DNA from: Photobacterium alginatilyticum
GTDB taxonomy: Bacteria > Pseudomonadota > Gammaproteobacteria > Enterobacterales > Vibrionaceae
Reading direction: 5' to 3'
Assembly (NCBI RefSeq): GCF_009910675.1
Contig: NZ_RSEJ01000007.1
Coordinates: forward strand, 1-64,000
Length of the DNA: 64,000 nucleotides
Under the pieces are notes generated by a model. That model made no database searches. It saw only the letters and a program-made list of their open reading frames with translations, and had not been told where the DNA came from. Every line of letters starts with the position of its first letter. Position 1 is the stretch's first letter. A program made the translations under genes and the position numbers. Below are positions 34,488 to 43,166 of this stretch, one piece after another.

Positions 34488-36676
34488 TTTGCCTTCCCTC
34501 CTTCTACTGCCTTGCCAGCCTCTGCCGTTTCCTCTGCATACAGCGCCTGACAGATTTTCTCAGGTGTTACCGGTATGGATGACAACGTCTTGCCTATGGC
34601 CGCTTCAACCGCCGCAGCAAAGGCTGCCGCACCACCATTGTGGGTTAACTCACCGCCCCCCTTGGCACCATTCGGGCCAAACGGATACGGGTTATCCACC
34701 AAATCACTTCCGATTGACGGGACATCAAGCGATGTCGGGATCACATAGTCAGCCATGGTTTTCTGAGCAAAGACCCCGTCTTTATTCAGCTCCATTTTCT
34801 CGCAGCTACCGTACCCCAGAGCCTGTACCAAGCCACCGTCAATCTGGCCCTTGAACACAACCGGATCAATCGCCCGGCCGATGTCATACACCGCCCATGC
34901 ACCGATAATGTCCGTCTCGCCAGTCGCCATATCGACCTCAACCTCGACGACATTCGCACCATAGCTGGTCGCCTGATAGGCATTGCCCTGATAGGTACTC
35001 TGGTCCCAGACGTGGTAGTCCGGCTTGCGGTAGATCTCTTCGATTTCCTGCGGCTCACCTTCCTGCCAGTTAAGTTGCAGTTTCTGAGCTGCTTTCTCAA
35101 TAAGGTAACCAACAATCAGGATCGAGCGTGATGCCACCGTCGGGCCGGAGTCCGGCACAATGCCTGTATCAGGTACCGCCAGCTGAATCGTCTCCAACGG
35201 CCGGTTCATTGTTTCGGCAACAATCTTACGGAATGTCAGGCTTAGTCCCTGACCGATATCAGTATTGGATGCGAGGATCCGAATGGTTCCATCGGCAAGC
35301 TTATTCAAGCGAACTCTTGCCCGTACCAGGGTATCTTCCAGATCACCGGCAAAACCACAGCCATGCTGGAATACCGCCAAGCCGATCCCTTTGCGTTTAC
35401 CGCTGCCCTGACAATGTTCATCGCTATCAGGCTGGAACGCATTCAACGCCGTTTTGGTGTTGTACTCCGACAGGCTCAACACCCGCTCCAACATCTCATC
35501 CAGCACCAGATCTCCGAAGATCTTCGATCCAGTCAGCGTGGTCGAGTCTGATTTAAGGAAATGACGTTGCTTGAACGCTGCCGGGTCTTCGCCAACTTTC
35601 TTGGCGATATGGTTCATGTGGGTTTCCATGCAGAAACAGTTCTGCGGCGAACCAAAACCGCGGAATGCACCAGTCGGTACGGTATTAGTTGTCCAGGCAT
35701 GCCCCTCTACACGGACATTTGGGATATCGTAGACATTGGTCGCGGTGGTCAGCGAACGCTGGAGAACAATGCCGGAAAGGCTGAGATAGGCGCCGGAATT
35801 AATATCAAAATTCAGCTCCATGGCAACAATATTGCCATCAGCGTCAATCCCGGTTCGGTAGTGGAATTCTACCGGGTGGCGCTTGGAGGTAAACTGAATA
35901 TCTTCGCTACGCTCAAGTACAATTCTGACAGGTCTTTGCAACCGCTCTACCGCAACGGCCAATGGTCCGGCAAGAACATCAGGGTAATCTTCCTTACCGC
36001 CGAAGCCGCCACCGGTCGGGCACTGAATCGCGCGCACTCTGTCGTGACCGAGGAGTACTGCCATACAGTGGTGAACATAGAAGGGACATTGCATCGACCC
36101 TTCGATAACGATCTTGCCGTCTTTGGGGTAACCGACACACCCCTGGGTTTCAAGGTAGATATGCTCCTGATACCCGGTGCTGCACGTTTCTTCAATAATC
36201 GTTACAGCCTGTGCAAAACCCTCGTCGATATCACCTTTAGTCAACGTATGAGTATCAAGCACATTGTCTGTTGAATGAATGGCGCCATCGATGAGTGCTT
36301 TCGATTGTTCAATCGTATAAGCCGGCGTCAACGGTGAGTATTCTACCTCTATTTGTTGCAGGAGTTGCTCTATCACATCCGGGTCTGGGCCGACCAGCAG
36401 ATAGATAACCTGACCGACGAACCGCACTTCTTTGTCGGCAAACGCCGGCCAGTCTATTTCTACGATGGGGAGTACATTTTGTCCCGGCACATCATTGGCA
36501 CCAAACAGATGGTAGCCTTCTGGCATGGCCGGGATCTTAGCCGATTTAATGACGCCTCTGGGGCAAGAAGAGCGGTAGAACCGCCCTTCTAACAGTCCCT
36601 CGTAATGGCGGTCGGCAATATACTTAGCTTCACCTGTGGCTTCTGCCCACTTGAATCGAGTATTAACCGTATCCAT
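34484..36676 (-). CDS. xdhA: Xanthine dehydrogenase molybdopterin subunit
   Basis: This 730-residue large subunit holds FKWAEATGEAKYIAD at the N terminus, QCPTGGGFGGKEDYPD (molybdopterin contact), TGAFRGFGSPQN (substrate-site Arg) and NGAKGGGELTHNGGAAAFAAA with the catalytic Glu. It hydroxylates hypoxanthine or xanthine toward urate; exact substrate unproven. It is the third gene of a ygfK-ssnA-xdhA-xdhC-xdhB unit, with a 14-bp gap after ssnA. The proximity of YqeB/YqeC raises the possibility that this enzyme is the selenium-dependent type. Confidence 0.93.
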   Translation of the reverse strand: MDTVNTRFKWAEATGEAKYIADRHYEGLLEGRFYRSSCPRGVIKSAKIPAMPEGYHLFGANDVPGQNVLPIVEIDWPAFADKEVRFVGQVIYLLVGPDPDVIEQLLQQIEVEYSPLTPAYTIEQSKALIDGAIHSTDNVLDTHTLTKGDIDEGFAQAVTIIEETCSTGYQEHIYLETQGCVGYPKDGKIVIEGSMQCPFYVHHCMAVLLGHDRVRAIQCPTGGGFGGKEDYPDVLAGPLAVAVERLQRPVRIVLERSEDIQFTSKRHPVEFHYRTGIDADGNIVAMELNFDINSGAYLSLSGIVLQRSLTTATNVYDIPNVRVEGHAWTTNTVPTGAFRGFGSPQNCFCMETHMNHIAKKVGEDPAAFKQRHFLKSDSTTLTGSKIFGDLVLDEMLERVLSLSEYNTKTALNAFQPDSDEHCQGSGKRKGIGLAVFQHGCGFAGDLEDTLVRARVRLNKLADGTIRILASNTDIGQGLSLTFRKIVAETMNRPLETIQLAVPDTGIVPDSGPTVASRSILIVGYLIEKAAQKLQLNWQEGEPQEIEEIYRKPDYHVWDQSTYQGNAYQATSYGANVVEVEVDMATGETDIIGAWAVYDIGRAIDPVVFKGQIDGGLVQALGYGSCEKMELNKDGVFAQKTMADYVIPTSLDVPSIGSDLVDNPYPFGPNGAKGGGELTHNGGAAAFAAAVEAAIGKTLSSIPVTPEKICQALYAEETAEAGKAVEGGKAK

Positions 36677-36690
36677 AACGGGATCTCACA

Positions 36691-38019
36691 TTAGTCTAAT
36701 TGATCCATTGTCTTCCATAGACGCTGGGCTACTTTGCTGGCTTCAGCATAGATAGGCGCAACATCGAACGGGAATGCACGATCTTCATACACAAAACGTC
36801 CTTCAACGATAACGCTGTTGACGTTGCCCGCATTGATGCCGAAGGCAATATGCCCAGGCAGGTTGTCCGCCACGAATGGCGTCGGGCTGGTGTAGTCAAG
36901 AATGGTCAAGTCAGCCTTGTTTCCGGGATCCAGGCGGCCAAACTTGGCGCCAAAGTTCCGGGCAAGGATTTCATTACCGTTCCACAGACTGCGAGTAAAG
37001 CTGTCAGGCCAAAGCGGACCACCGGCATCGCGATGCTTGAAGAAGGCAAACTTAAGCTCTTCGAACATATCGGCACCGATACCATCGGTACCCAATGCAA
37101 CATTCTTGAAGCGAGTCAGCTTATGGTTGTAACCCACATTATTGTTCATGTTTGAACGGGCATTGTGGGCCAGGAAGCCATCTTTGGCATTCAGGATGTC
37201 GATGTCACGGTCAGACAGGAACAAGCCATGGGCCAGCAAGGTTTTCTCGTTGATTAGGCCAAAGCTGTCTAGGCGCTCAACAATATCCTGACCGTAATGG
37301 TGGTGGCTGTGCGTCACATCGTAACGATCTTCTGCGACATGGACGTGAATACCACGCCCTGTTGCCTGAACAGCCTCAGCCATCATTGCCAAGCCTTCGT
37401 TGGTCACGGTGAACGGCGCGTGGGCACCGATGTGCGCTTCAACCAGGTATGGTTCTGTGCCTTCTTCTTTGGCACGGTCGACAAGCTGGGCGAAAGCGAT
37501 GTTCTCTTCGACACCCGCCATCATTTCCTTCATGCCGCCGTTACGGTCAGTGGTTTCAAAGCAGGTCATACCGCGCAGGCCGGCTTTCAGGAAGCCTTTA
37601 CGCAGGGTATTTAGTGAGCCCGCGATGTAGTTAGGCGATGCATGGTGGTCAATCACCGACGAACAACCGTTCTTGATGGCTTCTAGCGAGCAGATAAGGC
37701 CGCTGTAGTAGAGCGCTTCTTCATCCAGCGCTCGGTCCATCCGCCACCACAGGTTCTTCAGGATTGAGATAAAGTCCGGGCTTGGCTTGATATCAGCCAT
37801 AATGCCGCGGGCAAGGCCCGAGTAGAAATGGTTGTGAGAGCAGACAATGCCCGGCATAACCAGTTTACCCTTCATCTCCTTGACAGTAGCATCCGGGTAT
37901 TTTGCTGCCAGATCCGAACCAACTTCCTTGATTACGCTGCCATCAATCAAGATATCAACGCTTTCTTTAATCAGTGCAGGTTCAAACTGCACTGCCGTTG
38001 CATTTTTAAGTAATAACAT
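36691..38019 (-). CDS. ssnA: Putative aminohydrolase SsnA
   Basis: This 442-residue amidohydrolase has metal ligands in CSHNHFYSG, HVHVAEDR, LAHGLFLS and ALGTDGIGADM. It matches E. coli SsnA, a chlorohydrolase/aminohydrolase-like protein consistently found next to ygfK in selenium-dependent hydroxylase clusters. Substrate unknown; a purine or purine-breakdown product is likely. GAGGAG precedes the ATG, 14 bp after ygfK. Confidence 0.94.
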   Translation of the reverse strand: MLLLKNATAVQFEPALIKESVDILIDGSVIKEVGSDLAAKYPDATVKEMKGKLVMPGIVCSHNHFYSGLARGIMADIKPSPDFISILKNLWWRMDRALDEEALYYSGLICSLEAIKNGCSSVIDHHASPNYIAGSLNTLRKGFLKAGLRGMTCFETTDRNGGMKEMMAGVEENIAFAQLVDRAKEEGTEPYLVEAHIGAHAPFTVTNEGLAMMAEAVQATGRGIHVHVAEDRYDVTHSHHHYGQDIVERLDSFGLINEKTLLAHGLFLSDRDIDILNAKDGFLAHNARSNMNNNVGYNHKLTRFKNVALGTDGIGADMFEELKFAFFKHRDAGGPLWPDSFTRSLWNGNEILARNFGAKFGRLDPGNKADLTILDYTSPTPFVADNLPGHIAFGINAGNVNSVIVEGRFVYEDRAFPFDVAPIYAEASKVAQRLWKTMDQLD

Positions 38020-38033
38020 TCCTGACTCCTCAC

Positions 38034-41000
38034 CTATACATCTACTTTGCCAAGAAGATAACGATGATTTGCATGCACATAGCTGATCATGGTTGCTTCA
38101 TCTGCCATCGACTCAGGCATATCCAGTTCGCTTTGCTCATTAATGCTGAAGGTATATGTTTCGCCCTGAGTGCGGACAAGTACTTCTTCGCCTTCAATGT
38201 AGAAACCTGCATTGGTGCTATTGGCAAAGTCACCGCGTAGGTTGAAGATGGTAAACTTGTCTTTGTATGGCTTGCTGTCCCATGGACAGAACTGGGCACA
38301 GTTGCCACATTCGTTACAGTAAGCGTCAATATGCAATGTCTGGTACTGATCTTTGAAACCAGGAATTGGCAGTGAGATATTGGCGCGGTTCGGACACACA
38401 TCCACACACTTGCTACAGATATACGAACATTCCAAACAACGTTTTGCTTCTTGCTCGATAAATTCTTCGCGGTCAGCTTCTTCAAGCTTGTTCGCGCTGA
38501 TCATCTTGACCTGAATATCGCCTTTACGGGCATAAACAGCCTCGGCTTTCACATCAGAAGAAACCTCTTTCTCCTGCTCAAGCTGTGCTTCACGAGCAAG
38601 TATCGCCGTTGCCGCCTTGCGACCGCCGGAGATAGCAGAAACAATCGATGAAGGACCAGTCTGGGCATCACCCATCAGGAACACATTCTCAACTGCCGTT
38701 TCGCAAGTTTTCGCATCAACAGCCGGCCAGCCATCTTCACCCATTGGAATACCGATACGGCTCAATACATCACGGTTAGACTGTTCGCCCACTGCAGTCA
38801 CCAATGCATCAACCTGAAGCTCGACTGTCTTATCGGTAGCAACCGGACGGCGACGACCTTTCTCGTCTGGCTCACCCAGCTCCATTACACGGGCTGTCAG
38901 CTTGCCATCGGCATCGTACTGCTCTGGATTGGTTAGGAACATGAACTGCACGCCATCTTCCACGGCTTCTTCGTACTCTTCCTTGTAAGCAGGCATTTCA
39001 GCAATCGTACGACGGTACAGGATGGTAACTTTCTCGACACCGTCAACCTTAAGGGCAGCACGGGCACTATCCATCGCTGTGTTACCGGCACCGACAACAG
39101 CAACGTGTTTGCCAAGTTCCAGCTTCTCACCATCGTTAAAGCTGCGGAGGAATTCGAGTGACTTGAACACCTTGGTGTTATCACCAGACAGTGAAATCGG
39201 GTTGCCCTTATCGGCACCTATGCCCAGGCAGATATACTTGAAGCCGCTTGATTTCAGGGTTTCCACTGTCATATTCGGGTTGCAGCCGTATTCGATATGA
39301 ACACCGTGGTCTTTGACGAAATCGATATCGTGCTGGATCACTTCGGCTGGAATACGGAACTGAGGAATGATGTTCTTCACCACACCACCGGCATTGTGCT
39401 CTTTTTCAAACACAGTGACAGGGTGACCGGCACGTGCCATGAAGTATGCTGCTGACAAGCCCGCAGGACCGGCACCAATGACCGCAACTGGGTGCTTGGC
39501 TTTATCCATATCTGGCTCATGCCACTTGGCCTTGTAGCCATCCCAGCCTTTATCCAGTGCAATTTTCTTCATTTCACGGATATTCAGCGCACCTTCGTAG
39601 TCACGGCGGGTACAGTTGTACTGACACTGGTGATCACAAATGTGACCAGTAATGGCAGGCAGGGCATTGCGTGAGTAAATCACTTCCAGCGCTTCGGTGT
39701 ACTTGTGCTCACCCATCAGACGAATGTACTCAGGGATATCCTGGCTGATCGGACAGGCGGTCACACATGGTGCGACATAACAGTCAGTCAACGGCACGGC
39801 TTTCTTCACACTGATCTCTTCCGGACCACGCCACTCTTTCTGAACGTAATCGGCAACCAGTGACTTCGCCGCCAGGGCTTCTAGCTTGACTAGGTCAACC
39901 TTCTGCATGCCCCACTCTTCGCTTGATTCCAGCTCATTGGCGCAGTCGGTCAGACGCAGGTAACCGCCAGGCTTGAGCAGGTCAGTCGCCATGGTGATCG
40001 GACGAATACCGGTTTCGAAGATTTCTTTGATGTTGAACTTACTGGCACCACCGGAGTAAGAGATTGGCAGCATGCCGTCAAACTCACGTGATAATTCAAG
40101 CGCTACGTTAATTGATAGCGGGAACAGAGCACGGCCCGACATGTACATCTCTTTGTCTGGCAAACGGCCCTTGCGGTTCAGGGTACCCAGGGTGTTGGTT
40201 AGTTTAACCCCGAAGCCGATACCTTTCTCTTTGCCCAAATCGACCAGGCGATGCAACATGGCTTTGGCATCTTCAATCTGAAGATCGTGGCTGAATGACT
40301 CTTCGCTCAATGCAACATAGTCAAAACCAGCATTGTCGAGAATGCTACGTACGCGCTCGAAGCCCAGTAGAGTTGGGTTCAGTTTCACGAACGTGTTGAT
40401 GCCCTTGTCTTCAATCATGTAGCGACAAATCGCTTCGATTTCATTCGGTGGACAACCGTGCATGGTAGACAAGGTGACACCACGAGTCAGTTGTGCTGGA
40501 ATGGTATCTGACAGCTTGTTCAGACGTTCGAAACGGTGCTCGAAACCAAAGGATTTAACGAAATCCGGATCGGTAATGAAGCTGTTTAGCTCGGCGATAT
40601 AGGCATGGAAGCTTTCATGCTCGCTTGAATCGAGCATATCGTGGATATACTTCTGCATCGGCGCAGTCTGAATACCCGCAAGATCGTAGCCCACACTCAT
40701 ATTGAACACGAAAGACTTCTCTTCGCCATCCGCACGGGGGGCAAAGACTTCTTCCAACAAGTGAAGTGCAATCCACGCTTTGAGGTACTCATCATAAGCT
40801 TTGACCAGCGTGAATTCTGTCGACCACTCGGTATTAAAGCACTCATCCTCGGCGTCGATACATGGCTTGGCTATCTCCAGCTGATCCAGTTTCTGAACTG
40901 TTTTCAGCTCCATGAAACGTCCACCGGCAAGCCATGAGGAAATGATGTTTTGCGCCAGCTGGGTGTGCGGACCGGCAGCAGGGCCTACAGGGGTTTCACA

Positions 41001-41150
41001 GTTTTCGCCCCAGACGGATAGATCCTTGGCACTCTCCTTGCGATAAAATTGCTTCGATGGTATCCCAAAAATTGACTGGCTCTCTTTATACTCGCTAAAG
41101 ATGCGATTGAGTAGCTCGCCAAACGGAACGGGACGCATGATGTCTCCCAT
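38034..41150 (-). CDS. ygfK: YgfK, putative selenate reductase-type Fe-S flavoprotein
   Basis: This 1038-residue protein closely resembles E. coli YgfK. Roughly, residues 1-430 are a dihydroorotate/dihydropyrimidine dehydrogenase-like barrel (LSTMHGCPPNEIEAICRY). Residues 460-540 are a GltD-type Fe-S adaptor (CYVAPCVTACPISQ...CDHQCQYNC). Then come FAD and NAD(P) domains (GAGPAGLSAAYF; VGAGNTAMDSAR). The C terminus has two ferredoxin clusters (CSKCVDVCPN and CNECGNCAQFCP). E. coli ygfK has been linked genetically to selenate reduction; biochemically it may be the electron partner of XdhD. First gene of its operon, AAGGAG start, sigma-54-like promoter. Confidence 0.94.
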   Translation of the reverse strand: MGDIMRPVPFGELLNRIFSEYKESQSIFGIPSKQFYRKESAKDLSVWGENCETPVGPAAGPHTQLAQNIISSWLAGGRFMELKTVQKLDQLEIAKPCIDAEDECFNTEWSTEFTLVKAYDEYLKAWIALHLLEEVFAPRADGEEKSFVFNMSVGYDLAGIQTAPMQKYIHDMLDSSEHESFHAYIAELNSFITDPDFVKSFGFEHRFERLNKLSDTIPAQLTRGVTLSTMHGCPPNEIEAICRYMIEDKGINTFVKLNPTLLGFERVRSILDNAGFDYVALSEESFSHDLQIEDAKAMLHRLVDLGKEKGIGFGVKLTNTLGTLNRKGRLPDKEMYMSGRALFPLSINVALELSREFDGMLPISYSGGASKFNIKEIFETGIRPITMATDLLKPGGYLRLTDCANELESSEEWGMQKVDLVKLEALAAKSLVADYVQKEWRGPEEISVKKAVPLTDCYVAPCVTACPISQDIPEYIRLMGEHKYTEALEVIYSRNALPAITGHICDHQCQYNCTRRDYEGALNIREMKKIALDKGWDGYKAKWHEPDMDKAKHPVAVIGAGPAGLSAAYFMARAGHPVTVFEKEHNAGGVVKNIIPQFRIPAEVIQHDIDFVKDHGVHIEYGCNPNMTVETLKSSGFKYICLGIGADKGNPISLSGDNTKVFKSLEFLRSFNDGEKLELGKHVAVVGAGNTAMDSARAALKVDGVEKVTILYRRTIAEMPAYKEEYEEAVEDGVQFMFLTNPEQYDADGKLTARVMELGEPDEKGRRRPVATDKTVELQVDALVTAVGEQSNRDVLSRIGIPMGEDGWPAVDAKTCETAVENVFLMGDAQTGPSSIVSAISGGRKAATAILAREAQLEQEKEVSSDVKAEAVYARKGDIQVKMISANKLEEADREEFIEQEAKRCLECSYICSKCVDVCPNRANISLPIPGFKDQYQTLHIDAYCNECGNCAQFCPWDSKPYKDKFTIFNLRGDFANSTNAGFYIEGEEVLVRTQGETYTFSINEQSELDMPESMADEATMISYVHANHRYLLGKVDV

Positions 41151-41270
41151 GATAGATCTCCTTGATGCTGTATTTTTCTTGTATTTTCACAGCCAGCACA
41201 TTTCGTTGTGCAATGCGTAGGGCTCAGAGTGATAGGCTGAAATAAATCAGCCAGCTATGGGACTTAAAGA

Positions 41271-41286
41271 GCAACTACTGCGCCAA
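41271..41286 (-). promoter_or_regulatory. Sigma-54 (-24/-12) promoter of ygfK-ssnA-xdhACB
   Basis: On the minus strand TTGGCGCAGTAGTTGC matches the -24/-12 consensus with GG and GC exactly 10 bp apart and a perfect TTGC. The predicted start is about 110 bp before ygfK. TATCA-TGATA palindromes lie about 190-410 bp upstream of that start. Confidence 0.78.
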
Positions 41287-41449
41287 ACTTTAAAATCAAG
41301 ATCATCCAGACGAACTTTCATCGCTATTTTCGTGACCCATGTCGAAACAAAGGACAATTGTGTGAACACGCGCAATATAGGAAGGAAGGGCTAATTAATA
41401 ATAAGAATGAATAATAAATGAGTATGATTCTTAATTAAGCTGTTTTTTC

Positions 41450-41510
41450 TATCAAATTAATAAATTGCTATCACTTTGATACCGATAAATATGATAGCAA
41501 CTATCACTGC
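41450..41510. promoter_or_regulatory. Inner cluster of TATCA-N3-TGATA palindromes upstream of ygfK
   Basis: TATCACTTTGATA at 41469-41481 is an exact TATCA-N3-TGATA. TTGCTATCA (41465-41473) and TGATAGCAA (41492-41500) form a larger 9-bp inverted repeat, and further half-sites occur at 41450 and 41502. The spacing to the sigma-54 promoter is typical of enhancer-binding protein sites. Nothing else is recognisable in 41151-41677 apart from the promoter. Confidence 0.7.
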
Positions 41511-41632
41511 AAGAAAAGTAAAACGGATTTTCGACAGAAGAAATCAAACTTCAATTTTTCGGATGAAGAGAAAATTAATCCGATTTGAAATCACACTATA
41601 TTAATAACAATAATTAGGCGGGTACTTCCTGA

Positions 41633-41672
41633 TATCAATTTGATAAAAAGTTACTATCAACTCTCATAATGA
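41633..41672. promoter_or_regulatory. Outer cluster of TATCA-N3-TGATA palindromes, between mocA and ygfK
   Basis: TATCAATTTGATA at 41633-41645 is identical to the site upstream of ygfM. CTATCA and TGATAG at 41654-41671 form a wider inverted repeat. The cluster ends only a few bases from the mocA stop codon. Confidence 0.65.
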
Positions 41673-41677
41673 TAGGA

Positions 41678-42259
41678 CTATTGTGAGCGCTGGCACAGTC
41701 GCTCGTAAGCCGCTGGAGTGTCAACATCAAAATAAATATCTGTTTCAGTAAGCTCGGCATATTTCACCTCACCACTATATATGATGCGTTTCATTTTGCC
41801 GTCAAAAGGCGCCGATAGGATTTGGGCTTTCAGTGTGGCAGGAAGCAGCACCGGATGACCAGGGCGCTCAGCCGTGCCGGGAAACACCGTATAGCTGCCA
41901 CGTTTATCCCATACCCGACGATAAATATCGGGCGAAATACACGGCATGTCACCATGGCAGATAAAGAAATGTTCGCTCTCGACCAGCTTAACCCCTTGTT
42001 GAATAGAACTAAACATCCCTTGCTTATAGTGAGTGTTAACTACCACTTTGATGTTAGATTTTTCCTGATATCGACTAGCCAGTTCATCACCACGATGACC
42101 TGCAACCAAGATAACTCGCGAACAAAAGCCAAGTGCATTTTCGATACTTTCATCAAGGACTGTATGGTGCCGGTAAGGTAGCATCATCTTCCAGCGCCCC
42201 ATCCGGGACGACAGACCGGCAGCAGGCATTACACAATCGACTTGTTGGTATTGAACCAT
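41678..42259 (-). CDS. mocA: Molybdenum cofactor cytidylyltransferase (MocA/YgfJ)
   Basis: This 193-residue nucleotidyltransferase transfers CMP to molybdopterin to make MCD, the cofactor form used by xanthine dehydrogenase-family enzymes. Seen are the N-terminal LSSRMGRWKMMLPY (usually GxSxRMGxxKxLLP), HGDMPCISPDIY with the metal-binding Asp, and AERPGHPVLLP. It is divergent from yqeC across 46 bp and lies in the hydroxylase cluster, so it supplies the cofactor for XdhA and XdhD. Confidence 0.93.
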   Translation of the reverse strand: MVQYQQVDCVMPAAGLSSRMGRWKMMLPYRHHTVLDESIENALGFCSRVILVAGHRGDELASRYQEKSNIKVVVNTHYKQGMFSSIQQGVKLVESEHFFICHGDMPCISPDIYRRVWDKRGSYTVFPGTAERPGHPVLLPATLKAQILSAPFDGKMKRIIYSGEVKYAELTETDIYFDVDTPAAYERLCQRSQ

Positions 42260-42305
42260 TGTTATTACTCACTTTATTGGCACTTATTGCACGATTGGGA
42301 ACGAC

Positions 42306-43127
42306 ATGAAGTCAGGAAAAAATTATCGCGCACTGTGCGCTACACAATTCGATATTCCGCTTGGTGGATCACTCGTGATTGCTCTTGTTGGCGGCGGAGG
42401 AAAAACATCCGCGGCTTTTTGGCTTGCCAACCAATTCAAAAATCAAGGGCACTGCGTATTTGTCAGCACCACGACAAAAATGTATTTACCTGATAGCTAT
42501 CAAGCTGACAACTTTATTAATCTTGAGCACAATCACAATCAACTAATACCATACTCACATCTTGATTTATCGGAACCAAGTATCACTTTTTGCTATAAAA
42601 ACAAAATAGCCAGCAATAACAAAAGTGACAAAATTAAAGTGTCCGGAGTCACACCTGAACTCATCGATAAATTAAAAAATGACTCGCCTTTCACAGTTTT
42701 TATTATTGAGTCTGATGGCGCCAAATGTTTGCCCATAAAAGCTCCCGATAGGCATGAGCCTTGCATTCCAATTACTTCGGATATGGTTATCGGTGTAACT
42801 GGCGCAGAAGTTATTCACACTCGGGCTATCCCCGAGAGAATTCATCGATGGAACATTTTTTCTGCCCTTACCCAATGTTCAACTGGTGACATCATTGATC
42901 ACCGGATATTAGGCAACCTGATTGAACATCAACAAGGAATGTTTAAGCACGCTCCTGAACAGGCCATCAAGATTTGGTTAATAAATAAAATAGACTTGGC
43001 CGCTAACTACTCAGCCCTAACCCAGTTAGCCCATAAGGTCATTAGTAATACCGCACATCTTGATGCCATCTGGCTAGCTGCAATGAACAGTCAGGCACCG
43101 ATAAAAAACGTACTGACGAGAGATTAG
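42306..43127 (+). CDS. yqeC: Selenium-dependent hydroxylase accessory protein YqeC
   Basis: This 273-residue putative nucleotide-binding protein has the glycine-rich P-loop ALVGGGGKTSAAFWLAN near residue 30. VSTTTKMYLP follows, then the family motif ESDGAKCLPIKAPDRHEP. YqeC is, from comparative genomics, restricted to genomes with the selenium-dependent molybdenum hydroxylase system; its reaction is unknown. The gene is more AT-rich than yqeB. GGGAAC precedes the ATG; yqeB follows 39 bp later. Confidence 0.93.
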   Translation: MKSGKNYRALCATQFDIPLGGSLVIALVGGGGKTSAAFWLANQFKNQGHCVFVSTTTKMYLPDSYQADNFINLEHNHNQLIPYSHLDLSEPSITFCYKNKIASNNKSDKIKVSGVTPELIDKLKNDSPFTVFIIESDGAKCLPIKAPDRHEPCIPITSDMVIGVTGAEVIHTRAIPERIHRWNIFSALTQCSTGDIIDHRILGNLIEHQQGMFKHAPEQAIKIWLINKIDLAANYSALTQLAHKVISNTAHLDAIWLAAMNSQAPIKNVLTRD

Positions 43128-43166
43128 CTAATCACCTCTCGTCGCGAGACATTGAGGTCATGATTG

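Noticed and set aside
35561..36274. A 237-codon open frame on the plus strand
   Set aside because: Antisense to xdhA, whose motifs are clear; no independent support.
42277..42290. TTGGCACTTATTGC before yqeC, looking like a fourth sigma-54 promoter
   Set aside because: GG and GC are only 8 bp apart instead of 10, which sigma-54 does not tolerate well, and no TATCA palindrome lies upstream.
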